Source: Bacteroidales bacterium
GTDB taxonomy: Bacteria > Bacteroidota > Bacteroidia > Bacteroidales > UBA7960
Assembly (NCBI GenBank): GCA_007122505.1
Contig: SKTQ01000315.1
Span: 1-6,364 of the forward strand
DNA length: 6,364 bases
Direction: 5' to 3'
The position numbers and the translations under genes were made by a program. Shown here piece after piece: positions 1 through 6,364 of the stretch. The number at the start of each line of letters is the position of its first letter. Position 1 is the first letter of the stretch. A model generated the notes under the pieces. It did no database searches and was not told the origin of the DNA. It saw only the letters and a list, made by a program, of their open reading frames with translations.

Positions 1-582
1 ATTGTGGGCCCTTCCGGCAGCGGCAAGACCACCTTTTTAAATGTGATCGGTGGGTTGGACAAACCAACGGAGGGTCACGTGGTGATAGATGATGTGGACA
101 TAGCCACCATGAAAGAAAGCCAGCTTTTTGACTTCCGTCTCAGGCATATCGGATTCGTGTTTCAGGCATACAACCTGATACCGGTGCTTACGGCCATGGA
201 AAACGTTTCTTTCATCATGCTGTTGCAGAAGCAGCCGAAAAAGGATATGGAAAGACGGGCCAAGGAAATGCTGGAGCAGGTAGGTTTGTCAGACAAACTG
301 GACTCCCGGCCCTCGCAGTTGTCGGGAGGGCAGCAGCAGCGCGTGGCCGTAGCTCGTGCACTGGCATCCAAGCCCGACTTTGTGCTTGCCGACGAGCCAA
401 CTGCAAACCTCGACACCGAATCGGCATTTAACCTGTTGGACATCATGGCGAGGCTGAACAAGGAGGAAAACATCACGCTGATTTTTTCCACCCACGACCA
501 GCGCGTGATCGACAGGGCACGAAGGGTGATCACCCTGGTGGATGGAGCCGTGGATAAGGATGAACATTTTGAAAGGAACTGA
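1..582 (+). CDS. ABC transporter ATP-binding protein, LolD/MacB type (5' partial)
   Basis: This is the nucleotide-binding subunit of an ABC transporter. It hydrolyses ATP on the cytoplasmic face of the inner membrane to drive the permeases. The gene enters from the left edge in frame 1, and 193 residues are visible. Counting from nt 1, the ABC motifs appear in order: Walker A GPSGSGKTT (residues 3-11), Q-loop Gln55 in FVFQAYNLIP, signature LSGGQQQR (107-114), Walker B FVLADEP with Asp131 and Glu132, D-loop TANLD, and H-loop His165 in STHD. All catalytic residues are present, so the enzyme looks active. Family members are about 225-235 residues, so roughly 35-40 N-terminal residues lie outside the window; the GTG at nt 4 encodes a Walker A-region Val and is not the start. 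The LolD/MacB (COG1136) class rests on the motif style and on the two FtsX-type permeases downstream. Its stop lies 3 nt before the next start, which suggests one transcript. Confidence 0.95.
   Translation: MVGPSGSGKTTFLNVIGGLDKPTEGHVVIDDVDIATMKESQLFDFRLRHIGFVFQAYNLIPVLTAMENVSFIMLLQKQPKKDMERRAKEMLEQVGLSDKLDSRPSQLSGGQQQRVAVARALASKPDFVLADEPTANLDTESAFNLLDIMARLNKEENITLIFSTHDQRVIDRARRVITLVDGAVDKDEHFERN
572..577 (+). promoter_or_regulatory. Shine-Dalgarno-like site for the barrel gene
   Basis: AAAGGA lies 8 nt before the ATG at 586, inside the last codons of the ATPase gene. It is the only good SD-like match before any start in this window and supports translation of the barrel gene from 586. Ribosomes ending at the ATPase stop (580-582) could also re-initiate there, so the two genes may be translationally coupled. 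Confidence 0.5.
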
Positions 583-585
583 TAC

Positions 586-1755
586 ATGTCCCGCTTGAAT
601 AGAACAATCACAATTGGTGTTTTCTGTTTCCTGTTGATGGCCGGCTTGAACACACATGCTTTTGATCCTGGCGACTTGCGGATGCGGGGCTACATTAAGG
701 CCATGCCAGCCCTTAACCTGGATAAAGACTTCGGCGATCCGGCCTTTTCCCACATGCTGCACAACCGGTTGAACTTCAGATGGGATATGGCAAGCAACTT
801 TGACCTCAGGGTGGAAGGCCGCAACAGGCTGATGTACAATAAGCTTTTTGCCGATATTCCGGAGGTGAAAGACATCTTCGGGCATGATGACGGGCTTATT
901 GACATGTCGTGGGTATGGCTGTCGGGCGACAGCTGGATCGGGCATTCTGAGATCGACCGGCTATATGTTAGCTGGCGACAGGGTGGTTGGCGTATCAGGG
1001 CAGGTCGCCAGCGGATCAACTGGGGTATTAACCTGGTCTCAAACCCCAACGATCTGTTTAACACCTATTCCTTTTTTGATTTTGATTATGCAGAACGGCC
1101 GGGTGCAGATGCCATAAGGGTGCAATATTACCCCGGCAGCTTGTCAAATATCGAACTGGCAGTGAGTCCGGCAAGGAATAACCGCCATATGGTGGCGGCG
1201 GCCAGGTATGCACACAACCTGCGGGGCTATGACATACAATGGCTTACAGGCTACTATCGCAACCGCCTGGCAATTGGCGGCGGATGGGCCGGCCATATTG
1301 GAGGAGCAGGATTTAAAGGGGAGCTGACATGGTTTTATGACCTTGAAAAAAGTCCGGAGACAACCCGTGATAACCTGATTGCGGCGGCTGGCCTTGATTA
1401 CATGTTTCCGCGGGGCACCTTTGCCATCCTCGAGTTTTTGTATAACGGAGGCTATGGCAGAACCCAGGGTGAAACCTTCCTCATCACAGAGCCGCTGCGT
1501 CCCGACAACATCATGTTTTCCGAATACGCCATCACCCTGAGTGCCGACCGGGCGTTTTCACCTCTGATCAGCGGCGGGCTCGCCATCATGGCCTTGCCCG
1601 ATATCGACGCAGCTTTTTTTATGCCCCGGATGACCTATTCGCTATTAACCGACATGGATATTGAATTTGTTGCACAGATTTTTTCCGGTGGTAAAAATAC
1701 TATCTTTGAACAAGCGGGTTCAGCATACTATGTGTCGCTGCAGTATTCTTTTTAA
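586..1755 (+). CDS. Outer-membrane β-barrel protein, porin-like (DUF1302/alginate-export-like?)
   Basis: This is a 389-residue exported protein predicted to form an outer-membrane β-barrel. Residues 1-25 form a Sec signal peptide: basic SRLNR, a hydrophobic core ITIGVFCFLLMAGL, then a cleavage site after THA. The mature part has alternating aromatic and polar strands and many Tyr/Trp/Gly residues, and it ends in YYVSLQYSF with a terminal Phe, the usual signal for barrel assembly. The motif GRQRINWG (140-147), followed by NPNDLFN and an ERPGADAIR stretch, resembles porin-fold families such as DUF1302 and alginate-export proteins. I recall this likeness and have not tested it. No lipobox or enzyme motif is seen. 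The start at 586 follows the ATPase stop by 3 nt and has an SD-like AAAGGA. The gene lies between an ABC ATPase and its permeases, so it may be the outer-membrane partner of that transporter; this is inference. An unrelated small-molecule porin is the main alternative. Confidence 0.85.
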   Translation: MSRLNRTITIGVFCFLLMAGLNTHAFDPGDLRMRGYIKAMPALNLDKDFGDPAFSHMLHNRLNFRWDMASNFDLRVEGRNRLMYNKLFADIPEVKDIFGHDDGLIDMSWVWLSGDSWIGHSEIDRLYVSWRQGGWRIRAGRQRINWGINLVSNPNDLFNTYSFFDFDYAERPGADAIRVQYYPGSLSNIELAVSPARNNRHMVAAARYAHNLRGYDIQWLTGYYRNRLAIGGGWAGHIGGAGFKGELTWFYDLEKSPETTRDNLIAAAGLDYMFPRGTFAILEFLYNGGYGRTQGETFLITEPLRPDNIMFSEYAITLSADRAFSPLISGGLAIMALPDIDAAFFMPRMTYSLLTDMDIEFVAQIFSGGKNTIFEQAGSAYYVSLQYSF

Positions 1756-1821
1756 TCCCGGCAAATGTTGTCATGGACAATCAAGCGTATGTAAACAAAC
1801 CATTGTTATAGCCAACCAAAC
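1756..1821 (+). other. Intergenic gap before permease 1
   Basis: This 66-bp gap is the longest in the window. It holds a small perfect inverted repeat, TTGTC-ATG-GACAA (1768-1780), with no T-run after it, so it does not look like an intrinsic terminator. The last 30 bases before the ATG are rich in A and C and lack a Shine-Dalgarno sequence. I see no Bacteroidota-type promoter (TTTG with TAnnTTTG). An internal promoter cannot be excluded, but read-through from the barrel gene is the simpler reading. Confidence 0.5.
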
Positions 1822-3048
1822 ATGAAACTCTTCATCAAGCTGGCATGGCGCAGTATATGGCGCAACCGCAGGCGCTCTCTGATCACCATCAGTTCCGTGC
1901 TCTTTGCTGTTTTGCTGGCTATCTTTTTCTATTCTATGGAAAAAGGTTCCTATGAGAGGACAATAGACAACATGGTGCGCTTCAGCACCGGCTATATTCA
2001 GATACAGGATGTGCTGTTCGAAGATGAACCTTCCATGGATCATAGTATGCTTGTTGATGATCACATCAATGAAATCCTTGAAACGTTTCATGAAAAAATA
2101 GATTTTACTGTTCCCCGTATCACCCATTTCGTACTTGCGGCCTCAGACAGAAACACCCGGGGTGCCTTGCTGATGGGTATAGATCCCGCAGCGGAAGCCA
2201 GAATGAACGACATCTCCGACCGAATAACCTCCGGTAGTTTTGTAACGATCAATGACAGGGATGTGGTTGTAGCCGAAGGGCTCGCGGAAATACTGAGGGT
2301 GAGCGTTGGAGATACGCTTGTGCTTCTCAGTCAGGGCTATCAGGGTGTGTCTGCGGCAGGTCTGTACCATATCCGGGGGATCGTAAATCTCCACATCCCC
2401 GAAATGAATAACAGTGCCATTTATATGGCCCTCCCGGAAGCGCAATGGTTTTTTGCTGCCGAAGACAGGCTTACATCACTGGTGATCATGCCAAAGAACC
2501 CCAAACATACCAGTCAACTGGCGGCGGATATTGGTTCGATGACCGATCCGGAGTGGTACAGGGTGCTCACCTATGAAGATATGCTGGAAGACCTGCTTGC
2601 GCTGATGCAGTTCGACATTGCCGGCACCATGGTTTTACTGGCCATTCTGTATATTGTGATTGGCTTCGGCTTATTCGGCACCATGCTGACCATGCTTCTC
2701 GAGAGAAAAAAAGAGTTTGCCATGATGATGGCTTTGGGGATGAAACGTTGGCAGCTGGCAATAACATGTTTTTTCGAAGCAATTATCATTTCCCTGGCAG
2801 GAGCATTTGCCGGCATCCTTATGGCGATCCCCTTTGTGGTTTACTTTTATCACTATCCCGTAAAACTGGGAGGGAACATTGCCGATGCCATGGCCGGTTA
2901 TGGTTTTGAGCCAATCCTTCCGCTTTCTGCCGATCCGTGGGTGTTTGTGTCGCAAGCCCTGGTGATCCTGATCATGAGTATCCTCGTCGGCATGTATCCT
3001 GTGTATAGTGTTTTTCGTTTAGATATGGTTAAAGCCCGTCAACAATAA
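1822..3048 (+). CDS. ABC transporter permease 1, FtsX/LolC-LolE family
   Basis: This is a 408-residue inner-membrane permease with the four-helix MacB/LolCDE layout. A short cytoplasmic N-terminus carrying WRSIWRNRRRSL leads into TM1 (about 21-37). A periplasmic domain of about 225 residues follows, then TM2 (about 266-292), TM3 (about 312-342) and TM4 (about 374-396). The loop after TM2, ERKKEFAMMMALGMKRW (294-310), is the typical FtsX-family segment that contacts the ATPase. Within the periplasmic domain, IYMALPEAQWFF (200-211) is the kind of strand-helix seen in LolC/LolE-type domains. Length and layout fit the family (about 400 residues). No SD is visible before the ATG, and the upstream A-rich stretch is the only support for the start, but TM1 follows at the expected distance. 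The gene lies 15 bp before a second, different permease, so a heterodimer driven by the ATPase at the left edge is likely. The substrate is unknown. Confidence 0.92.
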   Translation: MKLFIKLAWRSIWRNRRRSLITISSVLFAVLLAIFFYSMEKGSYERTIDNMVRFSTGYIQIQDVLFEDEPSMDHSMLVDDHINEILETFHEKIDFTVPRITHFVLAASDRNTRGALLMGIDPAAEARMNDISDRITSGSFVTINDRDVVVAEGLAEILRVSVGDTLVLLSQGYQGVSAAGLYHIRGIVNLHIPEMNNSAIYMALPEAQWFFAAEDRLTSLVIMPKNPKHTSQLAADIGSMTDPEWYRVLTYEDMLEDLLALMQFDIAGTMVLLAILYIVIGFGLFGTMLTMLLERKKEFAMMMALGMKRWQLAITCFFEAIIISLAGAFAGILMAIPFVVYFYHYPVKLGGNIADAMAGYGFEPILPLSADPWVFVSQALVILIMSILVGMYPVYSVFRLDMVKARQQ

Positions 3049-3063
3049 AAAGATGTAGCCGGT

Positions 3064-4287
3064 ATGAACATGCTGTTAGACATATCGTGGAGAAATATCT
3101 GGCGCAATCCCAAAAGAAGCCTGGTGATGGTCGCAGCTATCACCGCAGGATTGTGGGGTGGCGTCAGTGCTGCTTCCCTGGTTTTCGGCCTTTTGGAACA
3201 ACGTTTTCAAACAAGCATCGAACAACATATCAGCCATCTGCAAATACATCATCCTGATTATCTTACAGACCAGATTGCCGAACACAGAATTCAGGAATGG
3301 GAGAAAATTTACGCTTACCTGGAGGCAGACCCTGAAACAGCTGCTTTCTCTATGCGAACAAAACTGCACGGCATGTTGTCGTCAGCGCACCATACATCAG
3401 GAGTTAATGTGATGGGTGTTGATCCTGTATATGAAGCGCAAACGACCCGTCTAAACGAAAACATTACAGAAGGAAGCTTTTTTGGTGATGAAATGCGTAA
3501 TCCAGTGCTGGTGGGGCAAGAGTTGGCCGAAAAATCCAAGTTGCAGGTGGGATCGCGGCTTGTTTTGACTTTCCAGGACACTGAAGGAGACCTCGTGTCT
3601 GCAGCCTTCCGGGTTGCAGGTATCTTTCAAACGGCCAACAAACAGTTTGATGGGAGCCACCTCTATGCATTGCGGTCGGATTTGGGCCAATATATTGACA
3701 GCGATGAGGTTATCAACGAGGTGGCTTTGCTGACAGATAATACCGACCTGATCCATTCCGTCAGGCAGCGATACGCAGAGGCTTTTCCCGGCCTTGCTGT
3801 TCGCAGCTGGCAGGAGATCGCGCCGGAGCTTTACTATATGCAGGGAATGGCGAATATTATGATGATGATCATACTGGCCATTATTCTTGCTGCGCTGGCC
3901 TTCGGACTGGTGAATACGATGCTGATGGCGGTATTTGAGCGAACCCGAGAACTGGGCGTTCTGATGGCCATTGGGATGAACAAAAAAAGAGTATTCTCCA
4001 TGATTTTGTTCGAAACAAGTATTTTATCTTTGATGGGAGCAGCGGGAGGTATACTGGCAAGTTTGCTTACCATCGGTGTTTTTGGCAGGAAGGGAATTGA
4101 CCTTGCTGTTTTTGGTGGTGACTCTCTGAGTGAATTTGGATTTCCCTCTTTTGTATATCCGACAATTGCACCTTCGTTTTTTCTGATCCTCATATTAATG
4201 GTGGTTGCTACCGCAGTGATCACCTCTGTTTACCCAGCCCTAAAGGCTATCCGGTTGCTTCCCGCGGAAGCGGTAAAAGACCAATAA
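3064..4287 (+). CDS. ABC transporter permease 2, FtsX/LolC-LolE family
   Basis: This is a 407-residue inner-membrane permease of the same family and topology as its upstream neighbour. The N-terminal WRNIWRNPKRSL precedes TM1 (about 19-43). A periplasmic domain of about 220 residues follows, then TM2 (about 263-290), TM3 (about 312-338) and TM4 (about 371-392). The cytoplasmic loop FERTRELGVLMAIGM (291-305) and the C-terminal YPALKAIRLLPAEAVKDQ (390-407) match the FtsX family closely, more so than in permease 1. The two proteins share the N-terminal motif but differ through most of their length, so they look like old paralogues and not a recent tandem copy. That fits a LolC/LolE-like heterodimer. 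The ATG at 3064 lies 15 bp after the preceding stop without a clear SD; Met3 (3070) is an equally possible start. A MacB-type efflux role is less likely because no MacA-like adaptor is visible in the window. Confidence 0.93.
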   Translation: MNMLLDISWRNIWRNPKRSLVMVAAITAGLWGGVSAASLVFGLLEQRFQTSIEQHISHLQIHHPDYLTDQIAEHRIQEWEKIYAYLEADPETAAFSMRTKLHGMLSSAHHTSGVNVMGVDPVYEAQTTRLNENITEGSFFGDEMRNPVLVGQELAEKSKLQVGSRLVLTFQDTEGDLVSAAFRVAGIFQTANKQFDGSHLYALRSDLGQYIDSDEVINEVALLTDNTDLIHSVRQRYAEAFPGLAVRSWQEIAPELYYMQGMANIMMMIILAIILAALAFGLVNTMLMAVFERTRELGVLMAIGMNKKRVFSMILFETSILSLMGAAGGILASLLTIGVFGRKGIDLAVFGGDSLSEFGFPSFVYPTIAPSFFLILILMVVATAVITSVYPALKAIRLLPAEAVKDQ

Positions 4288-4337
4288 ATAAAACACAGAA
4301 ACCAAAATACAACCAACAGGATATACCATAGGTAACA
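4288..4337 (+). other. Leader between permease 2 and the patatin gene
   Basis: This 50-bp gap is A-rich and G-poor. It contains no inverted repeat with a T-run, so no terminator separates the lipase gene from the permeases. An in-frame TAG at 4329-4331 limits the patatin gene to starts at or after 4338. A weak AGG at 4330-4332 is the only SD-like element. Confidence 0.5.
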
Positions 4338-6364
4338 ATGAACATAATGAATATCCCCCATATTGGTCCGGCCAGGGAAGGCAACCCACTGGCAAATAAG
4401 TATCCCGGATCCGGCCCGGGGAACAATCTAAAGAAAGCTTTTGCCACCTCACTTTGTCGCTTCCTTGTTTTTTGGGCCTTGTTGTTGTTTGCATGGAAGC
4501 TTGGGGCAAATCAACCGATGCCGATCCCTGAAGAGCGGCTTACAGTTGCAGTGGTTCTGAGCGGTGGCGGGACTAAAGGCATGGCGCATATTGGCGTGTT
4601 GAAAGCCCTTGAAGAGCACAATATACCCATTGACTACATTGCGGGAACTTCCATAGGGGCAATCATTGGAAGTATGTATGCGGCGGGTTATACACCCGAC
4701 GAAATCGCAGAACTGGTCCAGTCGCAGGAATTTGAATATGCAGCCGTTGGTCACATAGATGATATATATCGTCAGTATTACCTGGAGCCCCATCCTGACC
4801 CTTCGTGGATCAACCTTTATTTTGGATGGGAAGACCGGTTGGAACCGCAAAACGTTATCAGACAGAACATCCCCAGCAATATTGTATCGCCTTACCTGAT
4901 GGATTTCCTGTTTATGGAATACCTGGGCCCTGCTTCCGCTGCGGCTAATTTCCACTTCGACAACCTCTTTGTTCCTTTTCGGTGCATTGCCACCGAAGTA
5001 GAAGGGCCGAGGGCGGTCACCATGCGTTCAGGAAGCCTGCCCGACGCGGTAAGGGCATCCATGACTTTTCCATTCTATTTTCAGCCTATCGAAATTGACG
5101 GCAAGCTCATGATGGACGGCGGTATGTTCAACAATTTTCCGGCAGATGTGGTGCAGGAGGAGTTTCAACCGCACATCATCATTGGGAGCGTGGTAAGCGA
5201 CAATCCCGGCCCGCCAAAGCGCGACGATATCGTGTCGCAGTTGCAAAACCTGCTAAAACATCCCACCCGCTATGAAATTCTTAGTGAACATGGTGTGTTG
5301 ATCCGGCCTAATGTACCCAGTATTGCCGTAAATGATATGAGCCGGAATGCCGAAATCATTGCGGAAGGATATAAAGCCGCCATAAATAAAATGGATGATA
5401 TCAACCTGTTCATCACCGGGCCCGTTGACCCCCTGGACCGTGAAATTAAACGCCGAAGGTTCAGGCACAGCATTCCCGATAAGATCATCGGAGAAATTCA
5501 GGTAAACGGACTGAACAGCGCGCAAACCGAATTTGTCCTGGCCTCACTGGAACATGAAAAACTGCCCATGACCTTCGACGAACTTAAACTAAGGTATTTC
5601 AGCCTGTTGCTTAACAACCGCTTCGATTATGTGTACCCCTATCTTCAATATGATTCCCGTACAGGCTTTTTTGTTTTTAACCTGGAAATGGAAAAAAGAA
5701 GGGAGTTTCTGCGGTCTTTTGGCGGAAATATTTCTTCCAGGCAGGTAAACCATATTTTTGGAAAGCTTGAGTACGCGCGTTGGTCGGGAACCCCAAAAAC
5801 ATTTACCACCAAAGCATATATCGGCAACTTTTATAACAACGTTTCGGGCGCCGTTCGTTTCGACTTTCCCGGAAGTGCACCCATATTCCTTGAAGCCAGC
5901 ATGCAATATGGAAAATGGGAATATGCACGAAACAGTATTTTTTTAATTGAAGAACAGGAACCACCCTTTCTGACACAGAGGGAGTTTGTTGGCCGTTTTA
6001 TCCTTGGATTTCCCATCGAAAGTGACATCAAAATGGAACTTACAGGGGCATACACTGCCATCCGGGATGAGTTTTTCAATACCAGAAACTTTTCAGAAGC
6101 CGATACGATGGACCAGAATACCATGCGGCCCTTTTATCTGAAGGCATCATACAGTAAAAACACTTTAAACAGAAAACAGTATCCAACCAAAGGCAGGGCC
6201 TATACAATCTCTTTCAGGATAGCCCATGGTGTTGAAAAATATACCCCCGGAACAACTACCGTCCAACGCGGGAAAAGGGAGGCAACGCACGGATGGGCAG
6301 AAGCATTGTTCCGGTATCAATCCTTTTTCCTGTCAGGCAGCAGGTTTAACCCGGGATTGTCGGC
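4338..6364 (+). CDS. Patatin-like phospholipase with POTRA-like segment and outer-membrane barrel (3' partial)
   Basis: This is a predicted surface or outer-membrane lipase; 675 residues are visible and the frame is open to the window edge. A hydrophilic stretch of about 30 residues precedes a signal-peptide-like segment (KKAFATSLCRFLVFWALLLF, 32-51) with a possible cut after Ala57. The patatin domain (about 68-365) has the oxyanion loop SGGGTKG (75-81), the nucleophile elbow GTSIG with Ser105, and the dyad Asp260 in DGG, so it looks catalytically intact. A POTRA-like segment follows (about 383-452, starting IIGEIQVNGLNSAQTEF). From about 455 onward there are alternating β-strands typical of an Omp85/BamA-TamA barrel. 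This order matches PlpD (type Vd secretion) and Bacteroidota patatin-barrel proteins. The barrel is cut by the window edge, and I infer about 100 residues are missing. Start choice: a TAG lies at 4329, and the only ATGs before the signal segment are 4338 and 4347. Such enzymes cleave acyl chains from phospholipids; the true substrate is not known. Confidence 0.9.
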   Translation, partial: MNIMNIPHIGPAREGNPLANKYPGSGPGNNLKKAFATSLCRFLVFWALLLFAWKLGANQPMPIPEERLTVAVVLSGGGTKGMAHIGVLKALEEHNIPIDYIAGTSIGAIIGSMYAAGYTPDEIAELVQSQEFEYAAVGHIDDIYRQYYLEPHPDPSWINLYFGWEDRLEPQNVIRQNIPSNIVSPYLMDFLFMEYLGPASAAANFHFDNLFVPFRCIATEVEGPRAVTMRSGSLPDAVRASMTFPFYFQPIEIDGKLMMDGGMFNNFPADVVQEEFQPHIIIGSVVSDNPGPPKRDDIVSQLQNLLKHPTRYEILSEHGVLIRPNVPSIAVNDMSRNAEIIAEGYKAAINKMDDINLFITGPVDPLDREIKRRRFRHSIPDKIIGEIQVNGLNSAQTEFVLASLEHEKLPMTFDELKLRYFSLLLNNRFDYVYPYLQYDSRTGFFVFNLEMEKRREFLRSFGGNISSRQVNHIFGKLEYARWSGTPKTFTTKAYIGNFYNNVSGAVRFDFPGSAPIFLEASMQYGKWEYARNSIFLIEEQEPPFLTQREFVGRFILGFPIESDIKMELTGAYTAIRDEFFNTRNFSEADTMDQNTMRPFYLKASYSKNTLNRKQYPTKGRAYTISFRIAHGVEKYTPGTTTVQRGKREATHGWAEALFRYQSFFLSGSRFNPGLS

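Noticed and set aside
4..6. GTG as the start codon of the ATPase
   Set aside because: It falls immediately before Walker A. A functional ABC ATPase needs the upstream β-strands and A-loop, so the true start is outside the window.
162..945. Two long overlapping open frames on the minus strand (162-653 and 289-945)
   Set aside because: They lie opposite the ATPase and barrel genes, show no domain or signal pattern, and are rich in Cys, His and Ser as expected of antisense shadows.
1768..1780. Inverted repeat TTGTC-ATG-GACAA as a terminator
   Set aside because: The stem is only 5 bp, AT-containing, and no T-run follows.
1768..1793. Possible sigma-70-like promoter: TTGTCA at 1768 with TATGTA at 1788
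   Set aside because: The spacer is only 14 nt, and the pair does not match the Bacteroidota promoter pattern, so I do not call a promoter.
4449..4955. Minus-strand open frame of 168 codons
   Set aside because: It lies opposite the patatin domain, whose catalytic motifs are clear on the + strand. Its composition looks random.
5758..5946. Small + strand open frame inside the patatin gene
   Set aside because: It is in a different frame from the continuous barrel coding sequence and has no start context or recognisable protein.

Overview
The window holds five protein-coding genes, all on the + strand and tightly packed: the largest gap is 66 bp. The first gene enters from the left edge and the last runs off the right edge. 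No tRNA, rRNA, CRISPR array, insertion sequence or convincing terminator is visible. I read the organism as a Gram-negative diderm, most likely a member of the Bacteroidota. Two β-barrel outer-membrane proteins show that an outer membrane is present. The start regions are A-rich and mostly lack a Shine-Dalgarno sequence, and a surface patatin fused to an Omp85-like barrel is common in that phylum. This placement is inference.

Layout. Positions 1-582 hold the C-terminal ~85% of a LolD/MacB-type ABC ATPase. Positions 586-1755 hold a 389-residue outer-membrane β-barrel protein with a signal peptide and a terminal Phe, starting 3 nt after the ATPase stop. Positions 1822-3048 and 3064-4287 hold two different FtsX/LolC-LolE-type permeases, separated by 15 bp. 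Positions 4338-6364 hold the first 675 residues of a patatin-like phospholipase with a downstream POTRA-like segment and an outer-membrane barrel (PlpD/type Vd-like). This last gene has no stop codon inside the window.

How they may work together. The ATPase and the two permeases have the parts list of a LolCDE-like complex: one ATPase dimer and a heterodimer of four-helix permeases with large periplasmic domains. Such complexes extract a lipidated substrate from the inner membrane or drive periplasmic work. A barrel gene sits between the ATPase and its permeases, and a surface-lipase gene follows, so the locus may be a trans-envelope unit that handles lipids or lipoproteins. The substrate cannot be read from the sequence. 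The most unusual points are the embedded barrel gene and the ~30-residue hydrophilic extension in front of the patatin signal peptide.
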